Notes: generated by a model not told the origin, from the letters alone. Counted from the first letter of the stretch, positions 46,573-57,540 are shown. The stretch is 64,000 nt of DNA from Pseudomonas sp. MYb185 (GCF_002979975.1 NZ_PCQD01000007.1:186001-250000); one strand, 5' to 3'. Program-made: numbers and translations.

Positions 46573-47352
46573 TCAAGGGGCGTCGCTGGCGATGATGCCG
46601 GCCTTGTGTTCGGGGCTCTGCTGGCCGCCGGCGAATTCATCGAGCAGATTGCGGATACTGGGGATGCTGATATGCCGGGCGCGGCTGTCGATCAGCCCGC
46701 GATCGCGCAGGTTGGCGATGGCCCGTGAGAAGGTTTCCGGCTTGATCGACAGGCGCGCGGCGATCAGGCTCTTGGGCAGCACCAATTCGATTTCCGCGCT
46801 ATCACTGCTGCGGTCGCGGACCTGACCGACCAGGTACAGCGCCAGGCGCTGGGTGGCATTCTGCAGGGTCAGGTTCTCCAGCTCGTCGAGGCGCTGGTGC
46901 AGGCGCACGCTCATGTGCCCGAGCAGGTGCAGGCAGGTCTGCGGATTCTGCTCCAGATGCCGCAGCATGACGCGATTGGAGAAGCCGATCAGCTTGACCG
47001 GCTCGAGCGCCTCGGCGCACACCGGGAATACCGATTTCTGCATGAACATCACGGCCTCGGCAAAGGTGTTGCCAGGGGTGATGATCTCCACCACTTTTTC
47101 CTTGCCGTCGGCGGAGATGCGGTACAGCTTTACCTTGCCGGTCTGCACCAGATAGAAGCGTTCGGCGGGATCACCCTGGCGCTGGATCAGCGCCTGCGGG
47201 GCGTACTCGCGTACCTGCGCATCGGCCAGCAGCTCTTCCTGAGCCGCCTGGTTGAAATGAGAAAACAGCGGATGGCGAAGAATCATCTGCCGTTGTTCCT
47301 GGGTCGAAATCATAGCTGCCTGCCCTTGATTGATTGCTTGCAGGTTAAGCAT
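46573..47352 (-). CDS. Crp/Fnr-family regulator, Dnr type (nitric-oxide responsive)
   Basis: A 259-residue regulator: cyclic-nucleotide-like sensor domain (GDPAERFYLVQTGKVKLYRI, FAEAVMFM) and C-terminal helix-turn-helix with recognition helix IKPETFSRAIANLRDRG, whose E..SR residues read FNR-type TTGAT sites. The N-terminus lacks the Cys cluster of Fnr/Anr, so no [4Fe-4S] oxygen sensor; similarity to P. aeruginosa Dnr (FAEAMMFM, QPETFSR) suggests a heme/NO sensor. AAGGAG supports the start at 47352. It is divergent from hemN with a shared ANR box at 47448. Confidence 0.85.
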   Translation of the reverse strand: MLNLQAINQGQAAMISTQEQRQMILRHPLFSHFNQAAQEELLADAQVREYAPQALIQRQGDPAERFYLVQTGKVKLYRISADGKEKVVEIITPGNTFAEAVMFMQKSVFPVCAEALEPVKLIGFSNRVMLRHLEQNPQTCLHLLGHMSVRLHQRLDELENLTLQNATQRLALYLVGQVRDRSSDSAEIELVLPKSLIAARLSIKPETFSRAIANLRDRGLIDSRARHISIPSIRNLLDEFAGGQQSPEHKAGIIASDAP

Positions 47353-47447
47353 TTACGCTCCTTCACGCCATACTCCCAGGCACTAATTTCGCTCTTATCG
47401 CCATTATCCTCAAAGCCCGGGATATGCCACCACGATCCGGGGTCTTC

Positions 47448-47461
47448 TTGATATGCGTCAA
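47448..47461. promoter_or_regulatory. ANR/DNR box between the Dnr-type gene and hemN
   Basis: TTGATATGCGTCAA matches the Pseudomonas ANR consensus TTGAT-N4-GTCAA exactly. Its centre is about 73 bases upstream of hemN and about 100 upstream of the regulator start. If centred at -41.5 for hemN, the -10 falls at TAGTCT (47484-47489). Low-oxygen activation of hemN, and possibly of the regulator, is expected. Confidence 0.85.
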
Positions 47462-47527
47462 AGTGGCGCGGTAGGGAAGCGCGTAGTCTCGCCAGCATCA
47501 GCAAGATACGCACCGGAGCACCTATCC

Positions 47528-48910
47528 ATGTCCGATCCAGTCGAGTGGGACGCGGGCCTGATCCGCCGTTACGATAAGGCAGGCCCGCGTTACGCTTCCT
47601 ATCCCACGCTCACCCAGTACTACGATGGCATCCTGCCGGGTGATCTGTTTGCCGCCCTGCATGACAGCGGCCGAAAAGGACGACCGTTGGCGCTGTACGT
47701 GCACGTCCCGTTCTGTGCCAACGTCTGTTATTACTGCTCCTGCACCAAGGTCATCACCAAGGACCGTAGTCGCGCCCAACCCTACCTGCAGGCGCTGTAC
47801 CGGGAGATAGAGCTTATCAGTCCGCATCTGGGCGCTGCGCAGCAGGTCGAGCGCTTGCACCTGGGGGGCGGCACGCCGACCTTCCTCGGGCATGACGAGC
47901 TGCGCAAGCTGATGGGCAGGCTGCGTGAGCACTTCAACCTGCACGACGATGACATCGCCGATCACAGCATCGAGATAGACCCGCGGGAGGCCGACTGGTC
48001 GACACTGGGGCTGCTGCGCGAACTTGGCTTCAACCGGGTCAGTTTCGGTGTTCAGGATCTGGATCCAGAGGTGCAGCGGGCGGTCAACCGCCTGCAGAGC
48101 CTGGAGCAGACCCAGGCGGTGATGGATGCGGCCCGGGCGCTGGCGTACCGCTCGGTCAACATCGACCTGATATACGGCCTGCCGAAGCAGACGGTGAGTT
48201 CCTTCGCCCGCACTGTGGAGACCATCATCGAGCTGAAGCCGGACCGCTTGACCCTCTACAACTATGCGCACCTGCCGGACCTGTTCCTGCCCCAGCGCCG
48301 CATCGACCAGGCGGACCTGCCCTGCGTCGACACCCGCCTCGAGATCTGTGGCAACAGTGTGGTGCGGTTGCAGCAGGCCGGTTACCGCTATATCGGCATG
48401 GGCCAGTTCGCCCTGCCCGACGACAGCCTGAGCCTGGCGCAGGAGACCGGCGAGCTGAACCGCAGCTTCCAGGGTTACATCGCCGGTACCGAATGCGACC
48501 TGATCGGCCTGGGCGTATCGGCCATCAGTCAGGTGGGCGATCTCTACTGCCGCAACACCAGCGACCTCAAGCAGTATCAGCAGAGCCTGGGGGAGGGGCG
48601 GCTGGCGCTGGGCCGGGGGCTGAAATGCAGTGCAGATGACCGCTTGCGACGGGTGGTGATCAGCCAGTTGATGTGCCATTTCCGGCTACGCTACGCGGAT
48701 ATCGAGCAGCGTTTCAACATCGACTTTGCCACCTACTTCGCCGATTGCCGGAGCATACTGCAGCGCATGCATGAGGATGGGCTGATCCGCCTGAGCATTT
48801 CCGGCATCGAGGTACTGCCGGCGGGGCGGCCACTGGTGGCGCGCATCTGCATGGTGTTCGACGCCTACCAGCATGTCACCGACAGTTCGCGCTACGCCCA
48901 GATCATCTGA
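47528..48910 (+). CDS. hemN: Oxygen-independent coproporphyrinogen III oxidase
   Basis: A 460-residue radical-SAM enzyme of heme synthesis under low oxygen. The cluster motif is C63-x3-C67-x2-C70 in VPFCANVCYYCSC, followed by LHLGGGTPTFLG. The N-terminal RYDKAGPRYASYPT is specific to true HemN rather than HemW. The start at 47528 has GGAG at 47515-47518. An ANR box lies upstream. Confidence 0.95.
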   Translation: MSDPVEWDAGLIRRYDKAGPRYASYPTLTQYYDGILPGDLFAALHDSGRKGRPLALYVHVPFCANVCYYCSCTKVITKDRSRAQPYLQALYREIELISPHLGAAQQVERLHLGGGTPTFLGHDELRKLMGRLREHFNLHDDDIADHSIEIDPREADWSTLGLLRELGFNRVSFGVQDLDPEVQRAVNRLQSLEQTQAVMDAARALAYRSVNIDLIYGLPKQTVSSFARTVETIIELKPDRLTLYNYAHLPDLFLPQRRIDQADLPCVDTRLEICGNSVVRLQQAGYRYIGMGQFALPDDSLSLAQETGELNRSFQGYIAGTECDLIGLGVSAISQVGDLYCRNTSDLKQYQQSLGEGRLALGRGLKCSADDRLRRVVISQLMCHFRLRYADIEQRFNIDFATYFADCRSILQRMHEDGLIRLSISGIEVLPAGRPLVARICMVFDAYQHVTDSSRYAQII

Positions 48911-49027
48911 CATCCTGCGGTGGTTGCGTCACGGCGACAGCATTGTTCGCCTCATGCGTTTACAATCGTCGATCCATGGCAGCGCTCATCGCGGACGCTG
49001 CCTGCCAGATTCGCATGGGGAGACGAC

Positions 49028-50152
49028 ATGCCACGCTTTCTGCATACCGCCGACTGGCAGATCGGCCGTCAGTATGATCGCTTCGGCCCGGAAGACGGGC
49101 CGGCCCTGGCCCAGGCCCGGTTGACCACCGTCGAGCGTATCGCCGCACTGGCGACCGAGCTGGCGGTGGATGCGGTATTGGTCGCGGGTGACGTGTTCGA
49201 CGCCCAGACCATCTCCGATCGCACGCTGCGCCGTCTGTTCCTTGCGACCCAGGGCTATGCCGGACCCTGGATCATGCTGCCGGGCAACCACGATGCTGCG
49301 CTGGCGGAAAGCATCTGGACTCGCGCCCAGCGCCTGAAGGTGGTACCGGACAACGTCCACCTGGCGCTGACCCCGGAAGTGATGCCGTTCACCGAACAGG
49401 GCTTTGCCATTCTTCCGGCACCGCTGACCCAGCGGCAGACCTTCCATGACCTGAGCGCCTGGTTCGACCATGCCCAGACCCCAGCGGGTCTGCTGCGTAT
49501 CGGCCTGGCCCACGGCAGCGTGCAGGGCATCCTCGCCGAGGATATCGACTCGCCCAACCCTCTCGACCCGGAGCGTGCCGAGCGTGCCCGGCTGGATTAC
49601 CTGGCGTTGGGCGACTGGCATGGCTGCCGACAGATCGACAGCCGCACCTGGTACAGCGGCACGCCGGAGCAGGACCGATTCAAGAGCAACGGCGCGGGGC
49701 AGATACTGGATGTACGGATTGCCGCCCCTGGTGCCGAGCCGCAGGTGACCCCGCTGGCCATTGGCGAATTTCCCTGGTTGCAATGGCAGCGCCGGCTGAA
49801 CGTGGCCTCGGATCTCGACGGGTTGATCGCCGAGCTGGAACAGTTCGAGCGCAGCAGCGTCATCAGCCTGACCCTGCAGGGCGAGATCGATCTGGCTGGC
49901 GAGCAGCGCCTGCAGCAGGCCCTCGGCCACGCCGAAGCCCGGCATCGGGTACTGGAATGCCACCTCGATGGCCTGCGCCTGCTGCCGACCGACGCCGATA
50001 TCGCCGCGCTGCAGGCCGATGGTTACCTCGGGCAGGTGATCGACCAGTTGCGCGAGTTGCAGCAGGGCGAGGATACCGATACCGCCCGTGAGGCGCTGGG
50101 TATCCTGGCGGGACTGTTGCGCGATCAGACCAGTGAAGGAGCCCAGGCATGA
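49028..50152 (+). CDS. SbcD/YhaO-like DNA exonuclease subunit (metallophosphoesterase)
   Basis: A 374-residue calcineurin-like nuclease with FLHTADWQIGRQYD, GDVFD, GNHD, LAHGSVQG and GDWHG metal motifs in order. It is the Mre11-type half of a pair with the downstream ATPase and overlaps it by 4 bases (ATGA). The combination resembles YhaO-YhaN rather than classical SbcD-SbcC. GGGGAG precedes the ATG. A role in DNA end processing is inferred. Confidence 0.85.
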   Translation: MPRFLHTADWQIGRQYDRFGPEDGPALAQARLTTVERIAALATELAVDAVLVAGDVFDAQTISDRTLRRLFLATQGYAGPWIMLPGNHDAALAESIWTRAQRLKVVPDNVHLALTPEVMPFTEQGFAILPAPLTQRQTFHDLSAWFDHAQTPAGLLRIGLAHGSVQGILAEDIDSPNPLDPERAERARLDYLALGDWHGCRQIDSRTWYSGTPEQDRFKSNGAGQILDVRIAAPGAEPQVTPLAIGEFPWLQWQRRLNVASDLDGLIAELEQFERSSVISLTLQGEIDLAGEQRLQQALGHAEARHRVLECHLDGLRLLPTDADIAALQADGYLGQVIDQLRELQQGEDTDTAREALGILAGLLRDQTSEGAQA

Positions 50153-52779
50153 AGCTGCAGCAACTACGGGTCAGCCAGTTTCGCCAGTTTCGTGGCAGCC
50201 TGGACATCGACGGCTTCGGTCCCGGACTGAACCTGTTCTGCGGCCCCAACGAATCGGGCAAGAGCACCCTGGTCAAGGCCATCCGGGCGGCCTTCTTCGA
50301 GCGCTACAGCAGCGGCACGCTGACCGACCTGCGGCCCTGGGGCGACTCCGGTGCCGCCCCCGAGGTGCAACTGAGCTTCGAGCACGGCGGTCGCCAGTGG
50401 CAGTTGAGAAAACGCTTCCTGCAGCGTCCGCGCTGCGACCTGACGGTGGATAATGAAAGCTTCAGCGGTAATGAGGCGGAGGAGAAACTGGCCGCCATGC
50501 TCGGTTTCAGCATCGCCAGCCGTGGGGCCAGCAAGGCGGAGCACTGGGGTATTCCCGGCCTGCTGTGGATAGAGCAGGGCATGGGGCAGGAACTGGCAGG
50601 CGTGGTCAGCCATGCTGGAGAACACCTCAAGTCGGTACTCGGGGCCAGTCTCGGTGAGGTCACCAGCAGCCGGGGAGATGGCATTCTCAGGCAGGTGCGT
50701 GGGCAATTGGATGAGCTGCTCACCGGCACCGGCAAGCCGCGCGGCGAATACCGCAGCAGTATCGAACGGCAGGCCGAACTGAGCGAACAGTTGCAGGGGC
50801 TGGACCAGCGCATCGCCAGTTACCGCCAGCAGGTCGACCGCCTGGGCGAGTTGCGCCAGCAACAGGCTGCAGATCAGGCCGAGCAGCCCTGGCAGGCGCT
50901 GCGCTTGCAGCAACAGACGGCCCAGCAGAAATATGATGAGGTCAGCCAGTGGCAGGTCGAACAGCAGCGCGAACTGCATACCCTGGCGCAGCTGGCGGAA
51001 CAGAAGCAGCTGCTACTCGACAGCCTGAGCGGATTCGACAACCAGGCTGCCGACTTGCAGCAGCGCCAGGCCGCCTGTGTGCGCCAGCGCGAGGAGCTGG
51101 ATCGACTGCTCGCCCAGCAGACCGAACTGATTGCCCGGCGCGACGCAGCGCAGACCGATTATCAGCGGGCCCGCGAGCAGGAACGCCAGGCGCAGCAGCA
51201 AGCCCGGCGGCAGATGCTGGAGCGTGAGCTGCAGCAGTCGCAGCAGCAATCCGAGCAGTACCGCCAGGGTCTGGAACAGGCCCGGCAGCTGCAGCAGGAG
51301 TTGTTGATCCAGCAGCAGGCGCTGGCCGGTATCCGCCTGGACGAGGCGGCGTTGGCGCGCCTGGAGACTCTGCGCCAACAGCGACGTGAACTGGACATCC
51401 AGCGCCAGAGCATCGCCACCCGGCTGCGCTTCGAGCTGTTGTCTGAACAGCGAATCGAACTCAACGGCGAGCTGCGTAGTGGTACTGGCGAGGACCTCTT
51501 GCTGGAGCAGGCAGAGATCGTCATGGCCGGGCTCGGCCGCCTGACCATCACCCCCGGTGGCCAGGATCTGGCCGAGCTGGCCCGGCGCAGCGAGCGGGTC
51601 GATGAGCAGTATGCGCAACAGCTCGACGAGCTGGGGGTGGCCTCGCTGGAAGCGGCCCGGCAGCAACTGGAACACGCCAAAAGCCTGCAGACGGCTATCC
51701 AGGGTGGCAATCGGCTGCTGACCAGCCATGCGCCCCAGGGTGTCGACGCATTGCAGCGACAGCTGGAGTTGTGCCTGACACGCCAGGAGGAATTGCAACA
51801 ACAGCTGCAGACGCTGCCAGCGGCGACTGGGGATGTGCCCACCCCCGAGGTGGCAGAACGGCTTCTGGAACAGGCCGACGACCGACTGCAGCAGCATGAA
51901 CGGGCGGTCAGTGAACGTAACGAGGAAGTCATCCGTGTTCGTCAGGCGCTGACCAGTGCCGACCAGGAGTGCCAGCAGCTGCAGCGCCAGCTGGAGGCGC
52001 CCGAACGGCGTAGTCAACAGCAGCAGATCAGTCAGCGGCTGGTCGAACTCAAGGCCGAGGAAGGGCAGCTGCAGCAGCGGACCCAGGCGCGTGGGGCGCG
52101 GATCGACAGCGCCCGACCGGACATCCTCGAGCAGGATATCCAGCGCTTTGCCGCCAGTGCCAGGCAACTGGAGCAGGCCTTCAATCAGCGCAGGGAAGAG
52201 CTGCTGGCGCTGCAGGGGCGGCTGGAAGGCGAGGGGGCCGACGGGCTGGAAGAGAACCGCGCCGCTCTGGCCGCCGAACTGGAAGCGGAAAACCGTCGAC
52301 TGCAGCAGTTCCAGCGCCGCAGTGCCGCACTGGGGCTGTTGCACCAGTTGCTGGCCGAACAGCGCCAGCAACTGACCCGTCAACTGCAGGCACCACTACA
52401 GAAGCACCTCAGCCACTACCTGCAACTGCTGTTCCCGCAGGCCAGCCTGGAAGTCGACGAGCATCTGCTGCCCGGCCGGCTGCTGCGCCAGGGACAGGAG
52501 GGCGGGGAGTTCGAGGCTTTGAGCTTCGGTGCCCGTGAACAGATGGGACTGATCAGCCGGCTGGCCTACGCCGACCTGCTGCGCGATGCCGGACGCGCCA
52601 CGCTGATCATCCTCGACGACGCCCTGGTGCACAGCGACCCGGCGCGGCTGGCACAGATGAAACGCATCCTGTTCGACGCCGCCCAGCGCCATCAGATCCT
52701 GCTGTTCAGCTGCCACCCGGACAAGTGGCGGGACATGGGCGTGCCGGTAAGGGAGTTGGAAAGCCTGAAGGTGCAGTAA
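50149..52779 (+). CDS. YhaN-like SMC/Rad50-type AAA ATPase
   Basis: An 876-residue P-loop protein: Walker A GPNESGKST (residues 32-40), a very long Gln-rich coiled-coil (about 190-740), then signature-like LSFGAREQMGLISRLAYADLL and Walker B ATLIILDDALVHSD. The coiled-coil has scattered Cys but no CxxC zinc hook, unlike SbcC/Rad50. It is shorter than SbcC (about 1,000-1,200). It should act with the upstream nuclease on DNA ends. It is the last gene of this pair. Confidence 0.85.
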   Translation: MKLQQLRVSQFRQFRGSLDIDGFGPGLNLFCGPNESGKSTLVKAIRAAFFERYSSGTLTDLRPWGDSGAAPEVQLSFEHGGRQWQLRKRFLQRPRCDLTVDNESFSGNEAEEKLAAMLGFSIASRGASKAEHWGIPGLLWIEQGMGQELAGVVSHAGEHLKSVLGASLGEVTSSRGDGILRQVRGQLDELLTGTGKPRGEYRSSIERQAELSEQLQGLDQRIASYRQQVDRLGELRQQQAADQAEQPWQALRLQQQTAQQKYDEVSQWQVEQQRELHTLAQLAEQKQLLLDSLSGFDNQAADLQQRQAACVRQREELDRLLAQQTELIARRDAAQTDYQRAREQERQAQQQARRQMLERELQQSQQQSEQYRQGLEQARQLQQELLIQQQALAGIRLDEAALARLETLRQQRRELDIQRQSIATRLRFELLSEQRIELNGELRSGTGEDLLLEQAEIVMAGLGRLTITPGGQDLAELARRSERVDEQYAQQLDELGVASLEAARQQLEHAKSLQTAIQGGNRLLTSHAPQGVDALQRQLELCLTRQEELQQQLQTLPAATGDVPTPEVAERLLEQADDRLQQHERAVSERNEEVIRVRQALTSADQECQQLQRQLEAPERRSQQQQISQRLVELKAEEGQLQQRTQARGARIDSARPDILEQDIQRFAASARQLEQAFNQRREELLALQGRLEGEGADGLEENRAALAAELEAENRRLQQFQRRSAALGLLHQLLAEQRQQLTRQLQAPLQKHLSHYLQLLFPQASLEVDEHLLPGRLLRQGQEGGEFEALSFGAREQMGLISRLAYADLLRDAGRATLIILDDALVHSDPARLAQMKRILFDAAQRHQILLFSCHPDKWRDMGVPVRELESLKVQ

Positions 52780-52826
52780 CCCGCTAGCGGCTCACTTGAC
52801 ACTTTGCCGGAAAACGCAGCATCGGT

Positions 52827-52851
52827 TGTGGGAGCCGCGCCTCGCGGCGAT
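52827..52851. repeat. TGTGGGAGC-type pseudomonad REP sequence
   Basis: TGTGGGAGCCGCGCCTCGCG followed by GCGAT is the form of the common Pseudomonas REP word (TGTGGGAGC then a GC-rich hairpin, CCGCGCCTCGCGG). It lies in the 268-base gap between the YhaN-like gene and ddh, next to a hairpin-A copy at 52921. Confidence 0.75.
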
Positions 52852-52920
52852 CGGGACTTGCCGAGTGTGCATAGCGGGACGGGCAGCGCCCGCGGGTAAT
52901 CCGCTTCGCGCCGCATAGGC

Positions 52921-52938
52921 GCAGCGCAGGCGCGCTAC
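52921..52938. repeat. Hairpin A copy upstream of ddh
   Basis: GCAGCGC-AGGC-GCGCTAC followed by ACACCCC is hairpin A with one base changed in the foot (GCAG for GTAG), which breaks one pair of the stem. It is an isolated member of the repeat family found in the 9.8-kb array and around the RAYT. Confidence 0.85.
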
Positions 52939-52983
52939 ACCCCGCGGTGCACTCCTTGTTCGATAAAGCCGTGCTGGTAACGG

Positions 52984-52989
52984 TATAAT
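52984..52989 (+). promoter_or_regulatory. Candidate -10 element of ddh promoter
   Basis: A consensus TATAAT lies 59 bases upstream of the ddh start. No good -35 hexamer is seen at 16-18 bases, so the call is weak. Confidence 0.35.
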
Positions 52990-53047
52990 TTCGCCTTTCC
53001 GCCGCTCAACGGCGGGCATGGCACACAGACAAGGTACAGGCTTTCAT

Positions 53048-54034
53048 ATGCACCCTAGAATCAAGATTGGCATCGCAGGATACGGCAACCTGGGCAAGGG
53101 CGTGGAAATGGCCATCGCGCAGAGCCCGGATATGGAGCTGGTCGGCGTCTTCACCCGGCGCAACCCTGCCGATGTTCAATTGCTCGACAGCAGTATTCCG
53201 GTACATGCGCAGGACGATATCGGCCAGTTCCGTGATCAGATCGACGTGCTGATTCTCTGTGGCGGCTCGAAGAACGACCTGCCGGAGCAGGGCCCGGCCC
53301 TGGCAGCCATGTTCAATACCGTCGACAGCTTCGATACCCATGCGATGATTCCGGAATACCACGCGGCAGTCGACAAGGCTGCCGCACCGGCCGGCAAGAC
53401 CGCACTCATCTCGGTGGGCTGGGACCCGGGACTGTTCTCGCTCAACCGTCTGTATGGCGAGGCGATCCTGCCGGTCGGCACCACCTATACCTTCTGGGGC
53501 AAGGGGCTGAGTCAGGGGCATTCGGATGCCGTGCGCCGGGTACCGGGAGTGAAAGCCGGGGTGCAATACACCATTCCGGCGGAAGCGGCGATCGAGCGTG
53601 TACGCAACGGCGAACTGCCGGAGCTGAGCACCCGTGAAAAGCACAAGCGTGAATGCCATGTGGTACTGGCGGAGGGCGCCGACGCTGCGGAAGTGGAGCA
53701 GAGCATCGTCAGCATGCCGCACTACTTTGCCGAGTATGACACCAGTGTGACCTTTATCAGTGAGGAAGAGCTCAGGCGCGACCACGCCGCCATGCCCCAC
53801 GGTGGTGTGGTCATGCGCAGCGGTACTTCCGATGCAGGCACTACCCAGGTGGTGGAATACACCCTCAAACTGGGCAGCAACCCCGAGTTCACTGCGGCGG
53901 TGCTGGTGGCCTATGCGCGGGCTACCTACCGTTTGAACCGCAGTGGGGTGATTGGTGCTCAGACGGTACTGGATGTGGCGCCTGGGCTGCTGTCGCCGAA
54001 GTCGCCGGCGGATTTGCGCAGGGAATTGCTGTAG
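53048..54034 (+). CDS. ddh: meso-Diaminopimelate D-dehydrogenase
   Basis: A 328-residue NADPH enzyme that makes meso-diaminopimelate from tetrahydrodipicolinate and ammonia in one step, bypassing the succinylase route. NADP motif IAGYGNLGKG, VGWDPGLFSLNRL, FWGKGLSQGHSDAVRRVPG and GMPHGG-like AMPHGGVV closely follow the Corynebacterium glutamicum enzyme. The start at 53048 precedes the conserved RIKIGIAGYGN; an earlier ATG at 53018 is less likely. The gene stands alone, flanked by REP-type repeats. It is uncommon in Pseudomonas, so horizontal transfer is possible. Confidence 0.92.
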   Translation: MHPRIKIGIAGYGNLGKGVEMAIAQSPDMELVGVFTRRNPADVQLLDSSIPVHAQDDIGQFRDQIDVLILCGGSKNDLPEQGPALAAMFNTVDSFDTHAMIPEYHAAVDKAAAPAGKTALISVGWDPGLFSLNRLYGEAILPVGTTYTFWGKGLSQGHSDAVRRVPGVKAGVQYTIPAEAAIERVRNGELPELSTREKHKRECHVVLAEGADAAEVEQSIVSMPHYFAEYDTSVTFISEEELRRDHAAMPHGGVVMRSGTSDAGTTQVVEYTLKLGSNPEFTAAVLVAYARATYRLNRSGVIGAQTVLDVAPGLLSPKSPADLRRELL

Positions 54035-54084
54035 AGCGGGTGAGGGGGGGGCAGCAGGCTCCCCCATGACAACCCAGCTGAACC

Positions 54085-54861
54085 CTACCTGTCCCTCCAC
54101 TGCGCCGGCCGCTTTTCCACAAAGGCCGCCATGCCTTCCTTCTGATCCTCGGTGGCAAAGCTCGCGTGCAGCAGCCGCCGTTCGAAGCGCAGGCCCTCGG
54201 CCAGGGTGGTTTCGAAGGCGCGGTTGACCGCTTCCTTGTTCAACATGACCGCGAGGCTGGAGCAGCCGGCGATGGCGTGGGCGGCCTCCAGGGCTTCATC
54301 GAGCAGTCGCTCTGCCGGCACGATGCGACTGACCAGCCCGCAGCGCTCGGCCTCCTGTGCATCCATCATGCGTCCTGTCAGGCACATATCCATCGCCTTG
54401 GCCTTGCCTACCGCCCGGGTCAGACGCTGGCTGCCGCCTGCGCCTGGCAGGGTGCCGACCTTGACTTCCGGCTGGCCGAAACGGGCGCTGTCGGCGGCGA
54501 TGATGAAGTCGCACATCATCGCCAGCTCGCAGCCGCCGCCCAGTGCCAGTCCGGCCACCGCGGCGATGACCGGTTTGCGGCACAGGGTGAGTTGTTCCCA
54601 GTTAGCGGTGACGAAGTTGTCGATGTAGGCATCGGCAAAGGTCTGATGCCGGATCTCGGCGATATCCGCTCCAGCGGCAAAGGCCCGCTCGTTACCGGTG
54701 AGGACGATCGCGCGCACCTCCCGATCCTGTTCGAAATGCCGCAGAGCATCACCCAGTTCATCCATCAGCTGACTGTTCAGAGCATTCAATACAGCTGGCC
54801 GATGCAGGCGGATCAAGCCGATGGAGTTCTGCTTTTCAACCAACAGGTTGTTGTAGTTCAT
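54085..54861 (-). CDS. badK: Cyclohex-1-ene-1-carboxyl-CoA hydratase (BadK-like enoyl-CoA hydratase)
   Basis: A 258-residue crotonase. The oxyanion segments are [14 protein letters not shown] and [18 protein letters not shown], with catalytic Glu in [12 protein letters not shown]. From memory it resembles Rhodopseudomonas palustris BadK strongly ([31 protein letters not shown]). It would hydrate cyclohexene-carboxyl-CoA to the 2-hydroxy compound. It is divergent from aliA and belongs to the same catabolic set. AAGGAT precedes the start at 54861. A generic fatty-acid or PaaF-type hydratase is the alternative. Confidence 0.85.
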   Translation of the reverse strand: MNYNNLLVEKQNSIGLIRLHRPAVLNALNSQLMDELGDALRHFEQDREVRAIVLTGNERAFAAGADIAEIRHQTFADAYIDNFVTANWEQLTLCRKPVIAAVAGLALGGGCELAMMCDFIIAADSARFGQPEVKVGTLPGAGGSQRLTRAVGKAKAMDMCLTGRMMDAQEAERCGLVSRIVPAERLLDEALEAAHAIAGCSSLAVMLNKEAVNRAFETTLAEGLRFERRLLHASFATEDQKEGMAAFVEKRPAQWRDR

Positions 54862-54952
54862 GATTTTTATCCTTTTGTTGTCCTGGTATACCCTTTGTGG
54901 ATAAGGGGTTTGGAGTTTTTCGACTTTAAGTCTGAATAAAAATAAAGACAAC

Positions 54953-54984
54953 ATGTTGACATAAAAAAAGACTGGTCGTATTGT
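54953..54984 (+). promoter_or_regulatory. aliA promoter with operator-like ATGTTGACAT
   Basis: TTGACA (54956-54961) and TATTGT (54979-54984) are 17 bases apart, a strong sigma-70 promoter. The ATGT-TG-ACAT palindrome (54953-54962) covers the -35 box; CAACATGTTG (54949-54958) overlaps it. The identical ten bases occur ahead of the transporter operon at 60170. A MarR-type repressor site is likely, and the badK promoter on the other strand would share it. Confidence 0.65.
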
Positions 54985-55051
54985 CGGTGTCACTGGGGTG
55001 GCGCTGCTGACCCCTTGACCAACAACAAGAGCCACAGACAGTGGGGACGAC

Positions 55052-56716
<1,665 letters not shown>

Positions 56717-56758
56717 TCCGACTACAACCAAACAGACATACAGACGAGAGAGGTCGCT

Positions 56759-57526
56759 ATGAAAGGGCTAAGCGGAAAAACAGTCATCATCACCGGCGGT
56801 GGTGGCGGCATCGGTCGAGCGGTATCACGTCGTTTTGCCGAGGAGGGCAGCCTGGTGGCGGTGCTCGATCGTGATGCGGCGGCGGCTCAGGCTACCGTGG
56901 ACCTGATTACCGAGGCGGGTGGCAGGGCCAGGGCCTATGCTGCGGACATCACCGATTATGCAGCGATCGAAACCACGGTGGCGGCCATCGAGCAGGACCT
57001 GGGTATTCCCACGGTGCTGGTCAACAACGCCGGCTTCGACCGCTTCATGCCGTTCCTCAAGACCGAGCCGCAGATGTGGGAGCAACTGATCGCCATCAAC
57101 CTGACCGGTGCGTTGAACATGCACCACGTGGTGCTGCCGCGGATGCTCGAGGCGGGTGGCGGCAAGGTGATCAACGTTGCGTCCGATGCAGCCCGGGTCG
57201 GCTCCTCCGGCGAGGCGGTATATGCCGCCTGCAAGGCCGGCCTGGTCGGTCTGAGCAAGACCCTGGCGCGGGAACTGGCGACCAGGAACGTGAACTTCAA
57301 CGTGGTCTGCCCCGGCCCGACCGACACCGCACTGCTCAAGGCCGTGGCGGATACCTCGAACAACCCGGAAAAGCTGCTGGAAGCCTTCAAGAATGCCGTG
57401 CCCAAGCGCCGCCTGGGCCAGCCGGAAGACTATCCGGGGATCATCGCGCTGCTGGCCAGTGACGATGCCGATTTCATCACCGGACAGGTCATCAGTGTGT
57501 CCGGCGGCCTGACCATGGCCGGTTAA
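56759..57526 (+). CDS. badH: 2-Hydroxycyclohexanecarboxyl-CoA dehydrogenase
   Basis: A 255-residue SDR with TGGGGGIGRA, NNAGFD, and catalytic Ser/Tyr/Lys in ASDAARVGSSGEAVYAACKAG. LTGALNMHHVVLPRM and the C-terminal FITGQVISVSGGLTM match R. palustris BadH as remembered. It oxidises the 2-hydroxy-ring CoA ester to the 2-keto ester with NAD. It is followed 14 bases later by badI. Confidence 0.88.
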   Translation: MKGLSGKTVIITGGGGGIGRAVSRRFAEEGSLVAVLDRDAAAAQATVDLITEAGGRARAYAADITDYAAIETTVAAIEQDLGIPTVLVNNAGFDRFMPFLKTEPQMWEQLIAINLTGALNMHHVVLPRMLEAGGGKVINVASDAARVGSSGEAVYAACKAGLVGLSKTLARELATRNVNFNVVCPGPTDTALLKAVADTSNNPEKLLEAFKNAVPKRRLGQPEDYPGIIALLASDDADFITGQVISVSGGLTMAG

Positions 57527-57540
57527 TCAGGAGCAGAGAC

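Noticed and set aside
46573-47352. Naming the regulator Anr/Fnr because it is next to hemN
   Set aside because: The N-terminal Cys cluster needed for the [4Fe-4S] oxygen sensor is absent and the sequence resembles Dnr.
49028-52779. Naming the pair sbcD-sbcC
   Set aside because: The ATPase lacks the CxxC hook and is shorter than SbcC; the YhaO/YhaN type fits better, so no symbol was given.
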